A stretch of DNA of 22,032 nt from a virus, in the IMG/VR virus record IMGVR_UViG_3300049719_000025, positions 1 through 22,032 of that record; one strand, written 5' to 3'. Position 1 is the first letter of the stretch. The number at the start of each line of letters is the position of its first letter. The notes below the pieces were generated by a model. The model did not search any database and had not been told where the DNA came from. It was given only the letters and a program-made list of their open reading frames with translations. The position numbers and the translations under genes are program-made. Shown here piece after piece: positions 13,174 to 19,677 of the stretch.

Positions 13174-13359
13174 ATGACAGAACAAGAACGAGAACAATGG
13201 GCGAAAAACGCACCAAGCTGTTTTGTAAAATGTCCGATTTGCCGTAAGGATGTTTTTAAATATAGCATGGTTGGGGTGTCTAACGAAATTACCTGTGATG
13301 AATCGCATATCTTTATGATGTGTGCAGAGTGTTACCATAAGAACTATGACAAAACGTGA
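13174..13359 (+). CDS. Small zinc-binding protein (61 aa)
   Basis: A 61-aa protein with CPIC (20-23), a lone Cys in EITCDES (41) and CAEC (50-53), arranged as a single zinc-ribbon-like or treble-clef domain. Starts MTEQEREQWAKNAPSCFVKC. The start is preceded only by a distant GGGG (11 bases). Phage proteins of this kind often bind nucleic acids or host RNA polymerase, but no target is evident. Confidence 0.6.
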   Translation: MTEQEREQWAKNAPSCFVKCPICRKDVFKYSMVGVSNEITCDESHIFMMCAECYHKNYDKT

Positions 13360-13501
13360 ATGGCAGTTACACAACGGTTTTACCGACGAGGAAATGAATA
13401 AGATTAGCGTTTTCGTACCAACAGGAAAAATTATCTCTATCAAAGATTGTGTTGACATTCCAAAGAATGATAGTATACTTGTATCAAAGGAGGTTAAATA
13501 G
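13346..13501 (+). CDS. Small hypothetical protein (51 aa)
   Basis: A 51-aa protein, MTKREWQLHNGFTDEEMNKI at the start with a beta-like second half (VFVPTGKIISIKDCVDIPKN). It overlaps the zinc protein by 14 bases. No ribosome binding site is obvious, so it is probably coupled. Its last codons contain the AAAGGAGG used by the next gene. Confidence 0.5.
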   Translation: MTKREWQLHNGFTDEEMNKISVFVPTGKIISIKDCVDIPKNDSILVSKEVK

Positions 13502-13503
13502 AT

Positions 13504-13656
13504 ATGAAAAAATATACAAAAGAATGGATGTTAAGCAACTGCCGTAAAGCCGGACAATCCAAGTCCGAAAAGAAATTGAGGGCGATCAATGAGAATCTTA
13601 AAAAAGCGAGGGCTAATAGGTGGCCTGTTAAGCCTGTTAGTCCTGATGGGATGTAG
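13504..13656 (+). CDS. Small basic hypothetical protein (50 aa)
   Basis: A 50-aa Lys/Arg-rich helical protein: MKKYTKEWMLSNCRKAGQSK at the start and WPVKPVSPDGM at the end. AAAGGAGG lies 10 bases upstream. The 3' part is shared, in another frame, with the start of the lipoprotein gene (68-base overlap). Could bind DNA or RNA by charge alone; no family recognised. Confidence 0.55.
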   Translation: MKKYTKEWMLSNCRKAGQSKSEKKLRAINENLKKARANRWPVKPVSPDGM

Positions 13657-13963
13657 TCAACAAGGGGAGGTTTTGAATGAAGAAAGGCTCGCAACAGCAA
13701 TTTTCTACTCAGAGGGCGGGGATAGAACGAATTATCCCTACGGTATCAAGTCTGTTTCTTGTGAGACTAAGGATGAGTGCAGAATTAAATGTCTTGAAAG
13801 CATTAGGAATAACGAAAAGCGTTTTGCACGACATGGGGGTAAGGGAGTTGAGGATTTTATCCGGTTTATGTCAAGACGCTACGTCTATTGTGGCTTCGGA
13901 GAGTGCCAGGCGAGGATTGACTGGCAAAAAAACGTAAAGGAGATTTATTATGGCAGAAAATGA
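13589..13963 (+). CDS. Putative lipoprotein, possibly lysozyme-like
   Basis: A 124-aa protein. Residues 1-22 are a signal (basic MRILKKR, then hydrophobic GLIGGLLSLLVLMGC) ending in a lipobox-like LMGC, so Cys22 could be lipidated. The mature part has AIFYSEGGDRTNYPYGIKSV, a Glu-Gly-Gly followed about 8 residues later by Tyr-Gly-Ile. This loosely resembles goose-lysozyme or transglycosylase active sites. Then come ECRIKC and YCGFGEC, likely disulfides, and WQKNVKEIYYG. A cell-wall-degrading (lysis) role is a weak hypothesis. The start lies 68 bases inside the previous gene with GAGG 7 bases before it. It overlaps the next gene by 14 bases. Confidence 0.6.
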   Translation: MRILKKRGLIGGLLSLLVLMGCSQQGEVLNEERLATAIFYSEGGDRTNYPYGIKSVSCETKDECRIKCLESIRNNEKRFARHGGKGVEDFIRFMSRRYVYCGFGECQARIDWQKNVKEIYYGRK

Positions 13964-14552
13964 ATTAGCAATACCAGATGTCTTCAAAGAATTAACTCCA
14001 ATGTGTGAGGTATTCGTAAAGTCAGGATTCTTCAAAGATATTAAATCCGTGGCTCAAGCTATGGTCAAGGTCATGGCCGGACGGGAATTGGGATTAACAC
14101 CCTTCCAAAGCCTTTCAGGGATTTACATAGTCAATGACCGGCTTGCCTTACAAACAAACGTCATGTCCGGTATGATTCGCAAGTCAAAGCGGTATGATTA
14201 TACCGTGGTTAAGCTGGATGATGAAGGGTGTACGATTGACTTCGTTGAGGTTTCCGATAAGGAAACGCCAAAGAAGTTAGGTACAAGCTCATTTGGTAAG
14301 GCCGAGGCCGCCAAGTCTGGCAAGATTAACAGCGAAACGTACAAGGCATATCCACGTAATATGTACTTTGCCCGCGCCCTAGCCAACGGTGCGCGCTGGT
14401 ATTGTCCAGACGCAATCATGGGCTATCATTCCTACGAAGAGATGCAGGACACGGAACCTGAGATTATCCCCGCCAAAACCTCTGTGGTTATTGATGTGGA
14501 TAAAGAGGTTGACAAGAAAGATAATAAGAAAGAAATGGAGAGAATACTTTGA
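13950..14552 (+). CDS. RecT-like single-strand annealing protein candidate
   Basis: A 200-aa protein. Residues 43-75 (AGRELGLTPFQSLSGIYIVN, then RLALQTNVMSGMI) and 134-154 (YPRNMYFARALANGARWYCP) are hallmark blocks of a widespread phage protein family related in style to RecT/Bet annealing proteins. These proteins coat single strands and pair homologous ends. The acidic/Lys C-terminus (VDKEVDKKDNKKEME) looks like a flexible tail. The next gene is a PD-(D/E)XK exonuclease, the normal partner of an annealing protein. Ribosome binding site GGAG, 7 bases from the ATG. The annealing role is inferred from motif style and neighbourhood. Confidence 0.65.
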   Translation: MAENELAIPDVFKELTPMCEVFVKSGFFKDIKSVAQAMVKVMAGRELGLTPFQSLSGIYIVNDRLALQTNVMSGMIRKSKRYDYTVVKLDDEGCTIDFVEVSDKETPKKLGTSSFGKAEAAKSGKINSETYKAYPRNMYFARALANGARWYCPDAIMGYHSYEEMQDTEPEIIPAKTSVVIDVDKEVDKKDNKKEMERIL

Positions 14553-15214
14553 AAAAAAGAGAACATCGCTCGTATGACAATTTGTACCCCAGTGTTACGC
14601 AGATAATCGGAATTTTAAACAACCCTGCTCTAAATCAGTGGTTCATAAAAAACACACCAGAATTTGTCCGAAGGGAGTCCGGGAAGGGTCGGACGATAGG
14701 GACGGATATACACAAGAGCTTGGAGAACTACATCCTTACCGGCCAGGCCACGGTGGAAACGGAGTACCCGGAAGAGGTTACTTGTGCGCTTCATAGCTTC
14801 ATTAAGTTCCGCAAGGAAAGACCCGACATCTTTATTGAGTGGTCAGAAATGGCCTTAACAAGCGAGAAACACGGGTACAACGGAACCATTGATGCCATCG
14901 GCAAGACCGATAAAAACCTTGTCCTTCCAGACATTTGTATTGACTGGAAGTCGGGAAAGGCTGGTGAGAAGGACGCGCCGGACATATACGACAGCTACAA
15001 AGTCCAGGTGGCCGCCTACACCTTCCTGTATAACGAAGTAAAACAAAACTGTATTGACCGAGCGATCATCGTGTCCATCGCTAAGGACAAGGTGGCTTAT
15101 AACGTGTACGAAATGGGACATGACGAAATCTTTGACTGTTTCAACGAAGTGTTCCTGCCAGCGTTAAGAATTTACAATTATCAGAAAAGAGGAAGTAAAA
15201 ACATCTTACTATAA
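14549..15214 (+). CDS. PD-(D/E)XK exonuclease (RecB/Cas4-like)
   Basis: A 221-aa protein with the RecB-type nuclease motifs in order: GTDIHKSLENYI (H55), an acidic patch near FIEWSEMAL, GYNGTIDAIG (D115), DICIDWKSGK (D132, K134) and VQVAAYTFLYNE (Q153, Y157). All key residues are present, so it is probably active. It would resect double-stranded ends to make single strands for the annealing protein upstream. The start is TTG, supported by GGAG 8 bases upstream and by a TTGA overlap with the previous stop. Confidence 0.85.
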   Translation: MKKREHRSYDNLYPSVTQIIGILNNPALNQWFIKNTPEFVRRESGKGRTIGTDIHKSLENYILTGQATVETEYPEEVTCALHSFIKFRKERPDIFIEWSEMALTSEKHGYNGTIDAIGKTDKNLVLPDICIDWKSGKAGEKDAPDIYDSYKVQVAAYTFLYNEVKQNCIDRAIIVSIAKDKVAYNVYEMGHDEIFDCFNEVFLPALRIYNYQKRGSKNILL

Positions 15215-15222
15215 GGAGAATT

Positions 15223-16122
15223 ATGGAAACTGAATTAGTAGAGAAAAAATCATTAGCAGTTATTGTTCAGGAGTCAGGGCTTGATTCAACAAAAGCTAAA
15301 TTTATTTTAGATAAGTTTAGCAATTATTTTGAAATAGCGGCGGAGTGGGAACGGAAAGCCAAAACATTATCAGTTACTAATGCCAGTCAGATAACTGAAA
15401 TGCAGATGGCAAAGACCGCCCGTTTATTTCTTCGGGAAAAACGTATTGATATTGAAAAAGCCCGCAAGGAATTGAAAGAACAGGCATTAAGGGAAGGCAA
15501 GGCCATTGATGGCATTGCCAATGTCTTAAAGGCTTTAATTGTTCCTATTGAAGAGTATTTAGAAAAACAAGAAAAATTCATTGAATTTAAAAAAGCCGAA
15601 GAAGAAGCAAGAATCCGTATTGAAGTAGAAAAAAAGATGGAAGAAGAACGTATTGCAAAAGAAAAGGCCGAAGCTGATGAACGGGAACGCATACGACTTG
15701 AAAATGAGCGTTTAAAGCAAGAGGCCGAGGCTAAAGAAAAAGCCCTGCAAGCGGAACGCCGAAAGGTTGAGGCAGAGAAAGCAGAAGCCGAACGCAAAGC
15801 AAAAGCCGAACAAGACAGGCTAAAACAAGAGGCCGAGGCTAAACTTAATACTGAAAGAAATCGAATTGCCGCTGAAGCTGAAGCAAAAGCAAGAAAAATC
15901 AGGGAAGAAAATGAACAAAAACGCAAAGAAGCCGAAGCCAAAGCGAAAGTAGAACAAGACCGTATCAGGAAAGAAGCCGAAGTTAAACGTAAAGAAGAAC
16001 AGAAAAAGGCTGAGATAAAACTTGCCAAAGAAAAAGAGGAACGATTAAAATTAGAAGAGGAATTAAGTAAAATCGAATGTCCGTATTGTCATAAGAAGTT
16101 TTCACTAAAAAAGGAGAACTAA
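15223..16122 (+). CDS. DUF1351-like coiled-coil protein with C-terminal zinc finger
   Basis: A 299-aa protein. Residues 50-120 (QMAKTARLFLREKRIDIEKA, then an I-x-x-I...YLEKQEKFIE end) match the style of DUF1351-type phage proteins found with annealing proteins and exonucleases. Residues 120-285 are a nearly unbroken, highly charged coiled coil of Glu, Lys, Ala and Arg. The end holds CPYCHKKF, half of a zinc finger. It may be a recombination or nuclease scaffold. Good ribosome binding site (GGAG). The long coiled coil is unusually extended for the family and may reflect repeat expansion. Confidence 0.75.
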   Translation: METELVEKKSLAVIVQESGLDSTKAKFILDKFSNYFEIAAEWERKAKTLSVTNASQITEMQMAKTARLFLREKRIDIEKARKELKEQALREGKAIDGIANVLKALIVPIEEYLEKQEKFIEFKKAEEEARIRIEVEKKMEEERIAKEKAEADERERIRLENERLKQEAEAKEKALQAERRKVEAEKAEAERKAKAEQDRLKQEAEAKLNTERNRIAAEAEAKARKIREENEQKRKEAEAKAKVEQDRIRKEAEVKRKEEQKKAEIKLAKEKEERLKLEEELSKIECPYCHKKFSLKKEN

Positions 16123-16123
16123 A

Positions 16124-16561
16124 ATGCCCGAGTACAATATGTCCGAAGAACGTCGCCCGCCTTCAATCCTTCAAGAAGGTGCAAGGTTAGTCCGTATTAC
16201 CGAAATGATTTTTGGAACGAGCAAAAATGGTAACGAGATGTATACGGTTACTATTGAGGACACCAAGACCCACAAATCCATGCAGGTTTGGTTAGTGGCT
16301 ACGCCAAAGAAGCGTTGGATGTTAAAGTCCCTCTTGGCGGCCTGCGAGGTTCCAGCTTCCGAAGACGGTGTATATTCCTTTGAAACGAAGGATATTATCG
16401 GCAAATCCGTGATCGCCATGATAGAACACGTCACCGAACCCTGGACGAACCGCGAAGGGGTCGAGGTTATGCAGACCAAAGCGAAGGTCACGGAGTTTAT
16501 ACAGCCGGAGAAGGACGCTACTGGGCAGGCGACGGCGTGGGAGGAGGAAGAAGCCAAATGA
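16124..16561 (+). CDS. DUF669-like candidate single-stranded DNA-binding protein
   Basis: A 145-aa protein. LQEGARLVRITEMIFGTSKN, then NEMYTVTIED and KDIIGKSVIAMIEHV, followed by an acidic Ala/Thr/Glu-rich tail (ATAWEEEEAK). This is the layout of DUF669-type phage proteins: a beta-rich, OB-like core that starts with a G-x-Y/L-V-x-I phrase, and an acidic C-terminus as in SSB. These sit next to annealing proteins and exonucleases. Ribosome binding site AAGGAG. The ssDNA-binding role is inferred from fold style and place. Confidence 0.6.
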   Translation: MPEYNMSEERRPPSILQEGARLVRITEMIFGTSKNGNEMYTVTIEDTKTHKSMQVWLVATPKKRWMLKSLLAACEVPASEDGVYSFETKDIIGKSVIAMIEHVTEPWTNREGVEVMQTKAKVTEFIQPEKDATGQATAWEEEEAK

Positions 16562-16650
16562 AATATAAAAGCCCTGAATATAACAAAAAATATAATCAAA
16601 TAGCTTATAAGAAAGTCAGAAGAAATTCTGTTCTTTGGGAAGATAACTGA
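16558..16650 (+). CDS. Tiny basic protein (30 aa)
   Basis: A 30-aa Lys/Tyr/Asn-rich peptide, MKYKSPEYNKKYNQIAYKKV at the start and NSVLWEDN at the end. It overlaps the previous stop as ATGA and has GGAGGAAG about 9 bases upstream. Its short length makes it uncertain, but the junction is typical of a real gene. Confidence 0.45.
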   Translation: MKYKSPEYNKKYNQIAYKKVRRNSVLWEDN

Positions 16651-16673
16651 CATCATCAATCTCTAAAGAGAAA

Positions 16674-17135
16674 ATGATAATTATAACCGATAGTCGTGAA
16701 CAGCGACCTTTAGAGTTTGAAGTACCAACCATCCGAGAGTGCTTGCCGTGCGGGGACTATCGCGCGAAGTTTTCCGACGGAAGCACGTCTCAGGTGGTTT
16801 TTGAAAGGAAGAGTATAAATGACCTTTTCTCCACCCTTAGTTCAGGATATCCGAGATTTAAGAGAGAAATTGAATTGTCGCATGAATTACGAATATCAAT
16901 TATTATTATCGTTGAGGGAAGCCTGCGACGCATACTTAGGGGGTGTTCTCACTCTCAACGAACTCCAATCTCGATTGTGTACCAATTATTCACTATTAGA
17001 CTTAGACACAATGTTGAAACCGTATTCTGCCAAGATAGAGATGAGATGTCGGAATATATAACTCACTATTTCTTAGCCGAAGAAAGGGAACACAATGATA
17101 CCAAATCTCCCGAGGTCAGGAAACCACTTAGTTGA
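16674..17135 (+). CDS. ERCC4-type nuclease
   Basis: A 153-aa protein with the ERCC4/XPF nuclease signature: an early Asp in MIIITDSREQRPLEF (D6), PCGDY (G27-D28-Y29) and FERKSINDL (E44, R45, K46, D50), i.e. the GD...ERKxxxD core. Nucleases of this domain cut branched or flap DNA. In phages they are found in recombination modules and could act with the exonuclease and annealing protein here. The second half (HELRISIIIIVEGSLRRILR and the following helix) fits the rest of the domain. No HhH domain is present. AAAGAG precedes the ATG. Confidence 0.85.
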   Translation: MIIITDSREQRPLEFEVPTIRECLPCGDYRAKFSDGSTSQVVFERKSINDLFSTLSSGYPRFKREIELSHELRISIIIIVEGSLRRILRGCSHSQRTPISIVYQLFTIRLRHNVETVFCQDRDEMSEYITHYFLAEEREHNDTKSPEVRKPLS

Positions 17136-17217
17136 CAACTACGATGACGAACTCGAAGAAGAATCCCGCCGAGATGACGAAATTGACGAGGCGGAGTACA
17201 AAATGGGGGAAAGATGA
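17095..17217 (+). CDS. Small acidic protein (40 aa)
   Basis: A 40-aa, strongly acidic peptide starting MIPNLPRSGNHLVDNYDDEL and ending EAEYKMGER. It overlaps the ERCC4 gene by 41 bases and has AGGGAA before the ATG. Acidic mini-proteins of phages can mimic DNA, but nothing beyond charge supports that here. Confidence 0.5.
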   Translation: MIPNLPRSGNHLVDNYDDELEEESRRDDEIDEAEYKMGER

Positions 17218-17300
17218 CACCTACAGATACCAAAGCCGACGAAGGCCTTTATTACGCAACACAACAAGGAGTTTGGGATGATACAGACGTGGTTTTGTAA
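17214..17300 (+). CDS. Tiny hypothetical protein (28 aa)
   Basis: A 28-aa peptide, MTPTDTKADEGLYYATQQGV then WDDTDVVL. ATGA overlap with the previous gene and GGGGGAA just before the ATG. The next gene starts inside it with its own ribosome binding site (AGGAG). Could be chance; the coupled junctions argue for it. Confidence 0.4.
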   Translation: MTPTDTKADEGLYYATQQGVWDDTDVVL

Positions 17301-17499
17301 TAACTGCCAATCTGGTCATGCGGTTGGCGAAGTTTGCGATAAGTCTAAGCTCTCCGAAGTCGAGCGAGATCAAGAGCGATTAAAAGCAATTTTCCGCAAG
17401 GAGATAGTGGGGTACGGTGAGGTAACTACTGTGATACTGCGGACTTTATATCGCAAATTATTTAACGAAGGCTTGCCGGAGGAAAATGAAGGTGCTTAA
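17278..17499 (+). CDS. Small hypothetical protein with CxxC motif (73 aa)
   Basis: A 73-aa protein beginning MIQTWFCNNCQSGHAVGEVC, with Cys7, Cys10 and Cys20 plus His14 able to bind zinc, followed by charged helices (SEVERDQERLKAIFRKEI). AGGAG lies 6 bases before the ATG. No family recognised. Confidence 0.6.
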   Translation: MIQTWFCNNCQSGHAVGEVCDKSKLSEVERDQERLKAIFRKEIVGYGEVTTVILRTLYRKLFNEGLPEENEGA

Positions 17500-17508
17500 A
17501 GGAGGGAT

Positions 17509-17778
17509 ATGTTAGGGAAACATGAATTAGAAATAGAAATGGGAAAACGGGTTGGTCGTTATATGGAAACAACAAAACAAAACCCCACCTATTCAATGGT
17601 TTATATTATGTGTGCCGAAGTAGCAATACAAGAATTTAAGAAAGAATGTCCAATTACAATGACAGATTTAAAAGCTATTTTTAAAGAAATAAACGCAAGA
17701 AATGATGGAAAAAATGATTATATTTCGAGGGGTGATGTCGCTGTCATGCTAAGTTGCATAAAAGGAATTGAAGAGTAA
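17509..17778 (+). CDS. Small hypothetical protein (89 aa)
   Basis: An 89-aa helical protein, MLGKHELEIEMGKRVGRYME at the start. The C-terminal half (LKAIFKEINARNDGKNDYIS, then RGDVAVMLSCIKGIEE) superficially resembles an EF-hand-like helix-loop-helix but lacks a full calcium loop. The upstream sequence TTAAAGGAGGGAT is the same as the downstream half of the repeated leader found from 18787 onward, although the GGCATTG part is absent. Confidence 0.6.
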   Translation: MLGKHELEIEMGKRVGRYMETTKQNPTYSMVYIMCAEVAIQEFKKECPITMTDLKAIFKEINARNDGKNDYISRGDVAVMLSCIKGIEE

Positions 17779-17806
17779 CCCCATCTCCCCGACAGAGGGG
17801 AAGAAG

Positions 17807-18077
17807 GAAGTCAAGTAGTTTGTGCCAACTAATTTCGGAGGGGGAATAAATGAAAGAATTGGTTTTAATAATATGGCTTATAGTTGATTTGATTAGAGAC
17901 TTGTTTTGTTTGGGAGGGGCGGTCTATTTAGTTATATGGCGACACTGTTCTGGATGGTGGATAGCTTTAGCAATCGTGCTATGTATTGGAGATAGTCTGT
18001 ACAAAAGTCTAAGGAATTATTTTGATGTTAAAAGTACCTCCACCAGTGAGCGTGAAGTCAAGTAGCTTGTACCTAAC
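17807..18077 (+). repeat. Pair of about 24-base direct repeats around a membrane-protein gene
   Basis: GAAGTCAAGTAG followed by TTTGTGCCAAC (17807-17829) and by CTTGTACCTAAC (18054-18077) are two near-identical blocks. The second contains the last codons of the 71-aa gene between them; the first lies in the gap before it. The pattern suggests the gene arrived, or could be lost, by recombination between the blocks. Confidence 0.6.
17850..18065 (+). CDS. Small membrane protein (71 aa)
   Basis: A 71-aa protein with two membrane segments: residues 3-29 (MKELVLIIWLIVDLIRDLFC and on, interrupted by a few charges) and 36-50 (WWIALAIVLCIGDSL), then a charged tail (KSTSTSEREVK). A strong GGAGGGGG precedes the ATG. 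Size and two membrane segments are compatible with a holin or an inner-membrane exclusion protein, but there is no endolysin next to it. It lies between the 24-base direct repeats. Confidence 0.6.
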   Translation: MKELVLIIWLIVDLIRDLFCLGGAVYLVIWRHCSGWWIALAIVLCIGDSLYKSLRNYFDVKSTSTSEREVK

Positions 18078-18079
18078 AT

Positions 18080-18144
18080 CTGGCATTGTGGCGTTTAAGG
18101 ATAACCTTAAAACCCGAAGTAGGCGAGAGTCCTGCCAATGCCAG
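18080..18144 (+). ncRNA. Predicted three-way-junction RNA element in the 5' leader
   Basis: Three perfect or near-perfect helices nest here. P1: CTGGCATTG (18080-18088) with CAATGCCAG (18136-18144), 9 pairs. P2: TTTAAGG (18094-18100), loop ATAA, CCTTAAA (18105-18111). P3: GTAGG (18119-18123), loop CGAGAGT, CCTGC (18131-18135), with no gap to P1. It is followed by AAAGGAG and the start of the 18175 gene, so it would sit in that mRNA's leader. The 5' arm contains GGCATTG, the same word that begins each repeated leader downstream. No known riboswitch, ribozyme or tRNA consensus recognised. Confidence 0.55.
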
Positions 18145-18174
18145 AAGATTTCGTTGTGAAGGAAAGGAGATGTT

Positions 18175-18519
18175 ATGACGGAGCGTGAGAAGTTGATAGA
18201 TGAATTAGAATGGTTACCACATCATATAAATTGTAGTAAAGTTCTTGAAATTTCAGATTCTATATGTGATTGCTTTACAATTTCTGTTAAAGAAAGAATA
18301 GCCGACTTCATCCTCAAGGACAGGGCGAGAATCGTGGATCCGTTGGTTAAAGCATTAAGAGATGCTATTGATACTATTCGCCAAATGCCAGATGCTTCAT
18401 TTATACCAAGAAGAAAAGATGCTAAACAAGTGGATATTATTACAAGTCATCAATTAGCTAATAGGTATGACGAAACCCTCAAGCTCGCCGGAGCCGGAAA
18501 GGACAGTTTAGATGAATGA
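18175..18519 (+). CDS. Hypothetical protein (114 aa)
   Basis: A 114-aa helical soluble protein, MTEREKLIDELEWLPHHINC at the start, with VDPLVKALRDAIDTIRQMPD in the middle. No recognised domain. GGAAAGGAG lies about 5 bases before the ATG. The 110-base gap upstream holds the three-way-junction element, so this gene may be controlled by it. Confidence 0.6.
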   Translation: MTEREKLIDELEWLPHHINCSKVLEISDSICDCFTISVKERIADFILKDRARIVDPLVKALRDAIDTIRQMPDASFIPRRKDAKQVDIITSHQLANRYDETLKLAGAGKDSLDE

Positions 18520-18784
18520 ACAGCATAGAGTAACTAAGGTAGAGAAATTGATTCAGAAATTGTGTGACGGGGATATTGACTATATCGCTTGCGATATGAA
18601 TATTGAGGAACTGTATAGCCCCGCCAAAGCACAGAAACCAGAGCTGGAATGTCAAGTATGTAAAGGGCAGGGATGGTATGCCCAACAAGTTTCAGACACA
18701 GAACAAGAGCAAAGACGGTGTGATTTATGCGATGGTAGAGGAATGTTAGAATTAATAGAAGATGAGCCAGAGTTTAGTGCTTAA
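18512..18784 (+). CDS. Small CXXCXGXG zinc-finger protein (90 aa)
   Basis: A 90-aa protein with two DnaJ-type zinc-binding motifs, CQVCKGQG (about 47-54) and CDLCDGRG (about 70-77), which together form one DnaJ-like zinc site. No J domain is present. It may bind unfolded protein or nucleic acid, or act as a redox module. It overlaps the previous gene by 8 bases. Stop TAA lies 2 bases before the first GGCATTG leader. Confidence 0.65.
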   Translation: MNEQHRVTKVEKLIQKLCDGDIDYIACDMNIEELYSPAKAQKPELECQVCKGQGWYAQQVSDTEQEQRRCDLCDGRGMLELIEDEPEFSA

Positions 18785-18811
18785 CCGGCATTGTTAAAGG
18801 AACGGAGAGAA

Positions 18812-19279
18812 ATGAAAACATTATTTATGGAAACAACAAAAATTCCTGTCGGACAAACAGTGGCACAAATTCAGCGTATTTTAGGTGAGTATGGAGCTTG
18901 CGCTGTAATGACCGAATATAAGGACAAAGAAGTAACCGCTGTATGTTTTAAAGTAATGTTCCTTGATAAATCTATTCCTTTTAGACTCCCATGCCGCTGG
19001 GAGGCCGTCTATAAATCTATTATGGACAGACCTCGTAAGCGTATGCTTGGAAACGATGAAGCTGAGGCGTGCAAAGATCAAAGCAAGCGTATTGCGTGGC
19101 GCCAAATATTGCGTTGGGTTGAGGCTCAAATGGCTCTCGTAGAAACAGAGATGGTCAAAGTCCATGAAGTATTTTTACCTTATGTCCAAGTTGGGATAAA
19201 TTCAAAAGGACAGGTTCAAACCTTATCAGAAAAATTTGAATCTGAAACGTCTAAATTCTTATTACTTGATAAAGTTTAA
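18812..19279 (+). CDS. Conserved phage protein of unknown function (155 aa)
   Basis: A 155-aa protein. It follows the pattern of a common phage family: an opening PVGQTVAQIQRILGEYGACA, strands with CFKVMFLDKSIPFRLPC, then KRIAWRQILRWVEAQMALVE with the following helix ending in FLPYVQV, and a variable tail. The helix with AWR-x-I-x-x-WVEAQ-x-ALVE is the family's most recognisable part; the function is not known. The ATG at 18812 is chosen over a TTG at 18791 because the TTG lies in the repeated leader. Its leader is type B. Confidence 0.7.
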   Translation: MKTLFMETTKIPVGQTVAQIQRILGEYGACAVMTEYKDKEVTAVCFKVMFLDKSIPFRLPCRWEAVYKSIMDRPRKRMLGNDEAEACKDQSKRIAWRQILRWVEAQMALVETEMVKVHEVFLPYVQVGINSKGQVQTLSEKFESETSKFLLLDKV

Positions 19280-19316
19280 TCCCATCACCCACAACATTAA
19301 AGGAACGGAGAGCGTT

Positions 19317-19655
19317 ATGAATCAATATATTTGGAGAGTTTCGGACGTTCTAGATGATGGTCATAATGGGATTATTACCTGTAAAAATGAGCCTGATTCA
19401 TATGGTCTTCACGCTGATAATAGAATAGTTATTGGTTCAGCTTCTCTGCTTACGAAAGAACAGGCACAAAAAATTTGTGATGTTCATAATGATGAAATAA
19501 GAGAATACGTTGAAACAAGGATTGAGAAAATCAGACAAGAGGCTATGGCTGAACAGAAGAATACACTTAAAAATCATTTTGACTATTGCCATTCACATTT
19601 AGGGCATAAACATGAAGTTGCTTGGTTGCGTAATGAATTATTTGGTAAGGATTAA
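19317..19655 (+). CDS. Hypothetical protein (112 aa)
   Basis: A 112-aa protein, MNQYIWRVSDVLDDGHNGII at the start, with a charged helical centre (VETRIEKIRQEAMAEQKNTL) and a His/Cys-containing end (HFDYCHSHLGHKHEVAWLRN). The frame is open 81 bases further upstream, but the ATG at 19317 has the GGAACGGAGAG ribosome binding region and no conserved sequence lies before it. No family recognised. Confidence 0.6.
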   Translation: MNQYIWRVSDVLDDGHNGIITCKNEPDSYGLHADNRIVIGSASLLTKEQAQKICDVHNDEIREYVETRIEKIRQEAMAEQKNTLKNHFDYCHSHLGHKHEVAWLRNELFGKD

Positions 19656-19677
19656 AAGGCATTGTTAAAGGAGGGGT

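Noticed and set aside
15387-16028. Long minus-strand frame opposite the coiled-coil gene
   Set aside because: A Ser/Ala/Phe-rich product is the expected mirror of a Glu/Lys/Ala coiled coil; no ribosome binding site and the plus-strand gene is convincing.
16171-16659. Minus-strand frame opposite the DUF669-like gene
   Set aside because: No ribosome binding site; the sense strand encodes a family-like protein in a coherent operon.
18080-18144. tRNA gene
   Set aside because: The 5+7 arm abutting the closing stem looks like a T arm, but the closing stem is 9 pairs, the loop lacks the TTCRA consensus and there is no anticodon arm with a 7-base loop.
18080-18144. Hammerhead ribozyme
   Set aside because: Three helices are present, but the required CUGAUGA and GAAA junction strands are missing.
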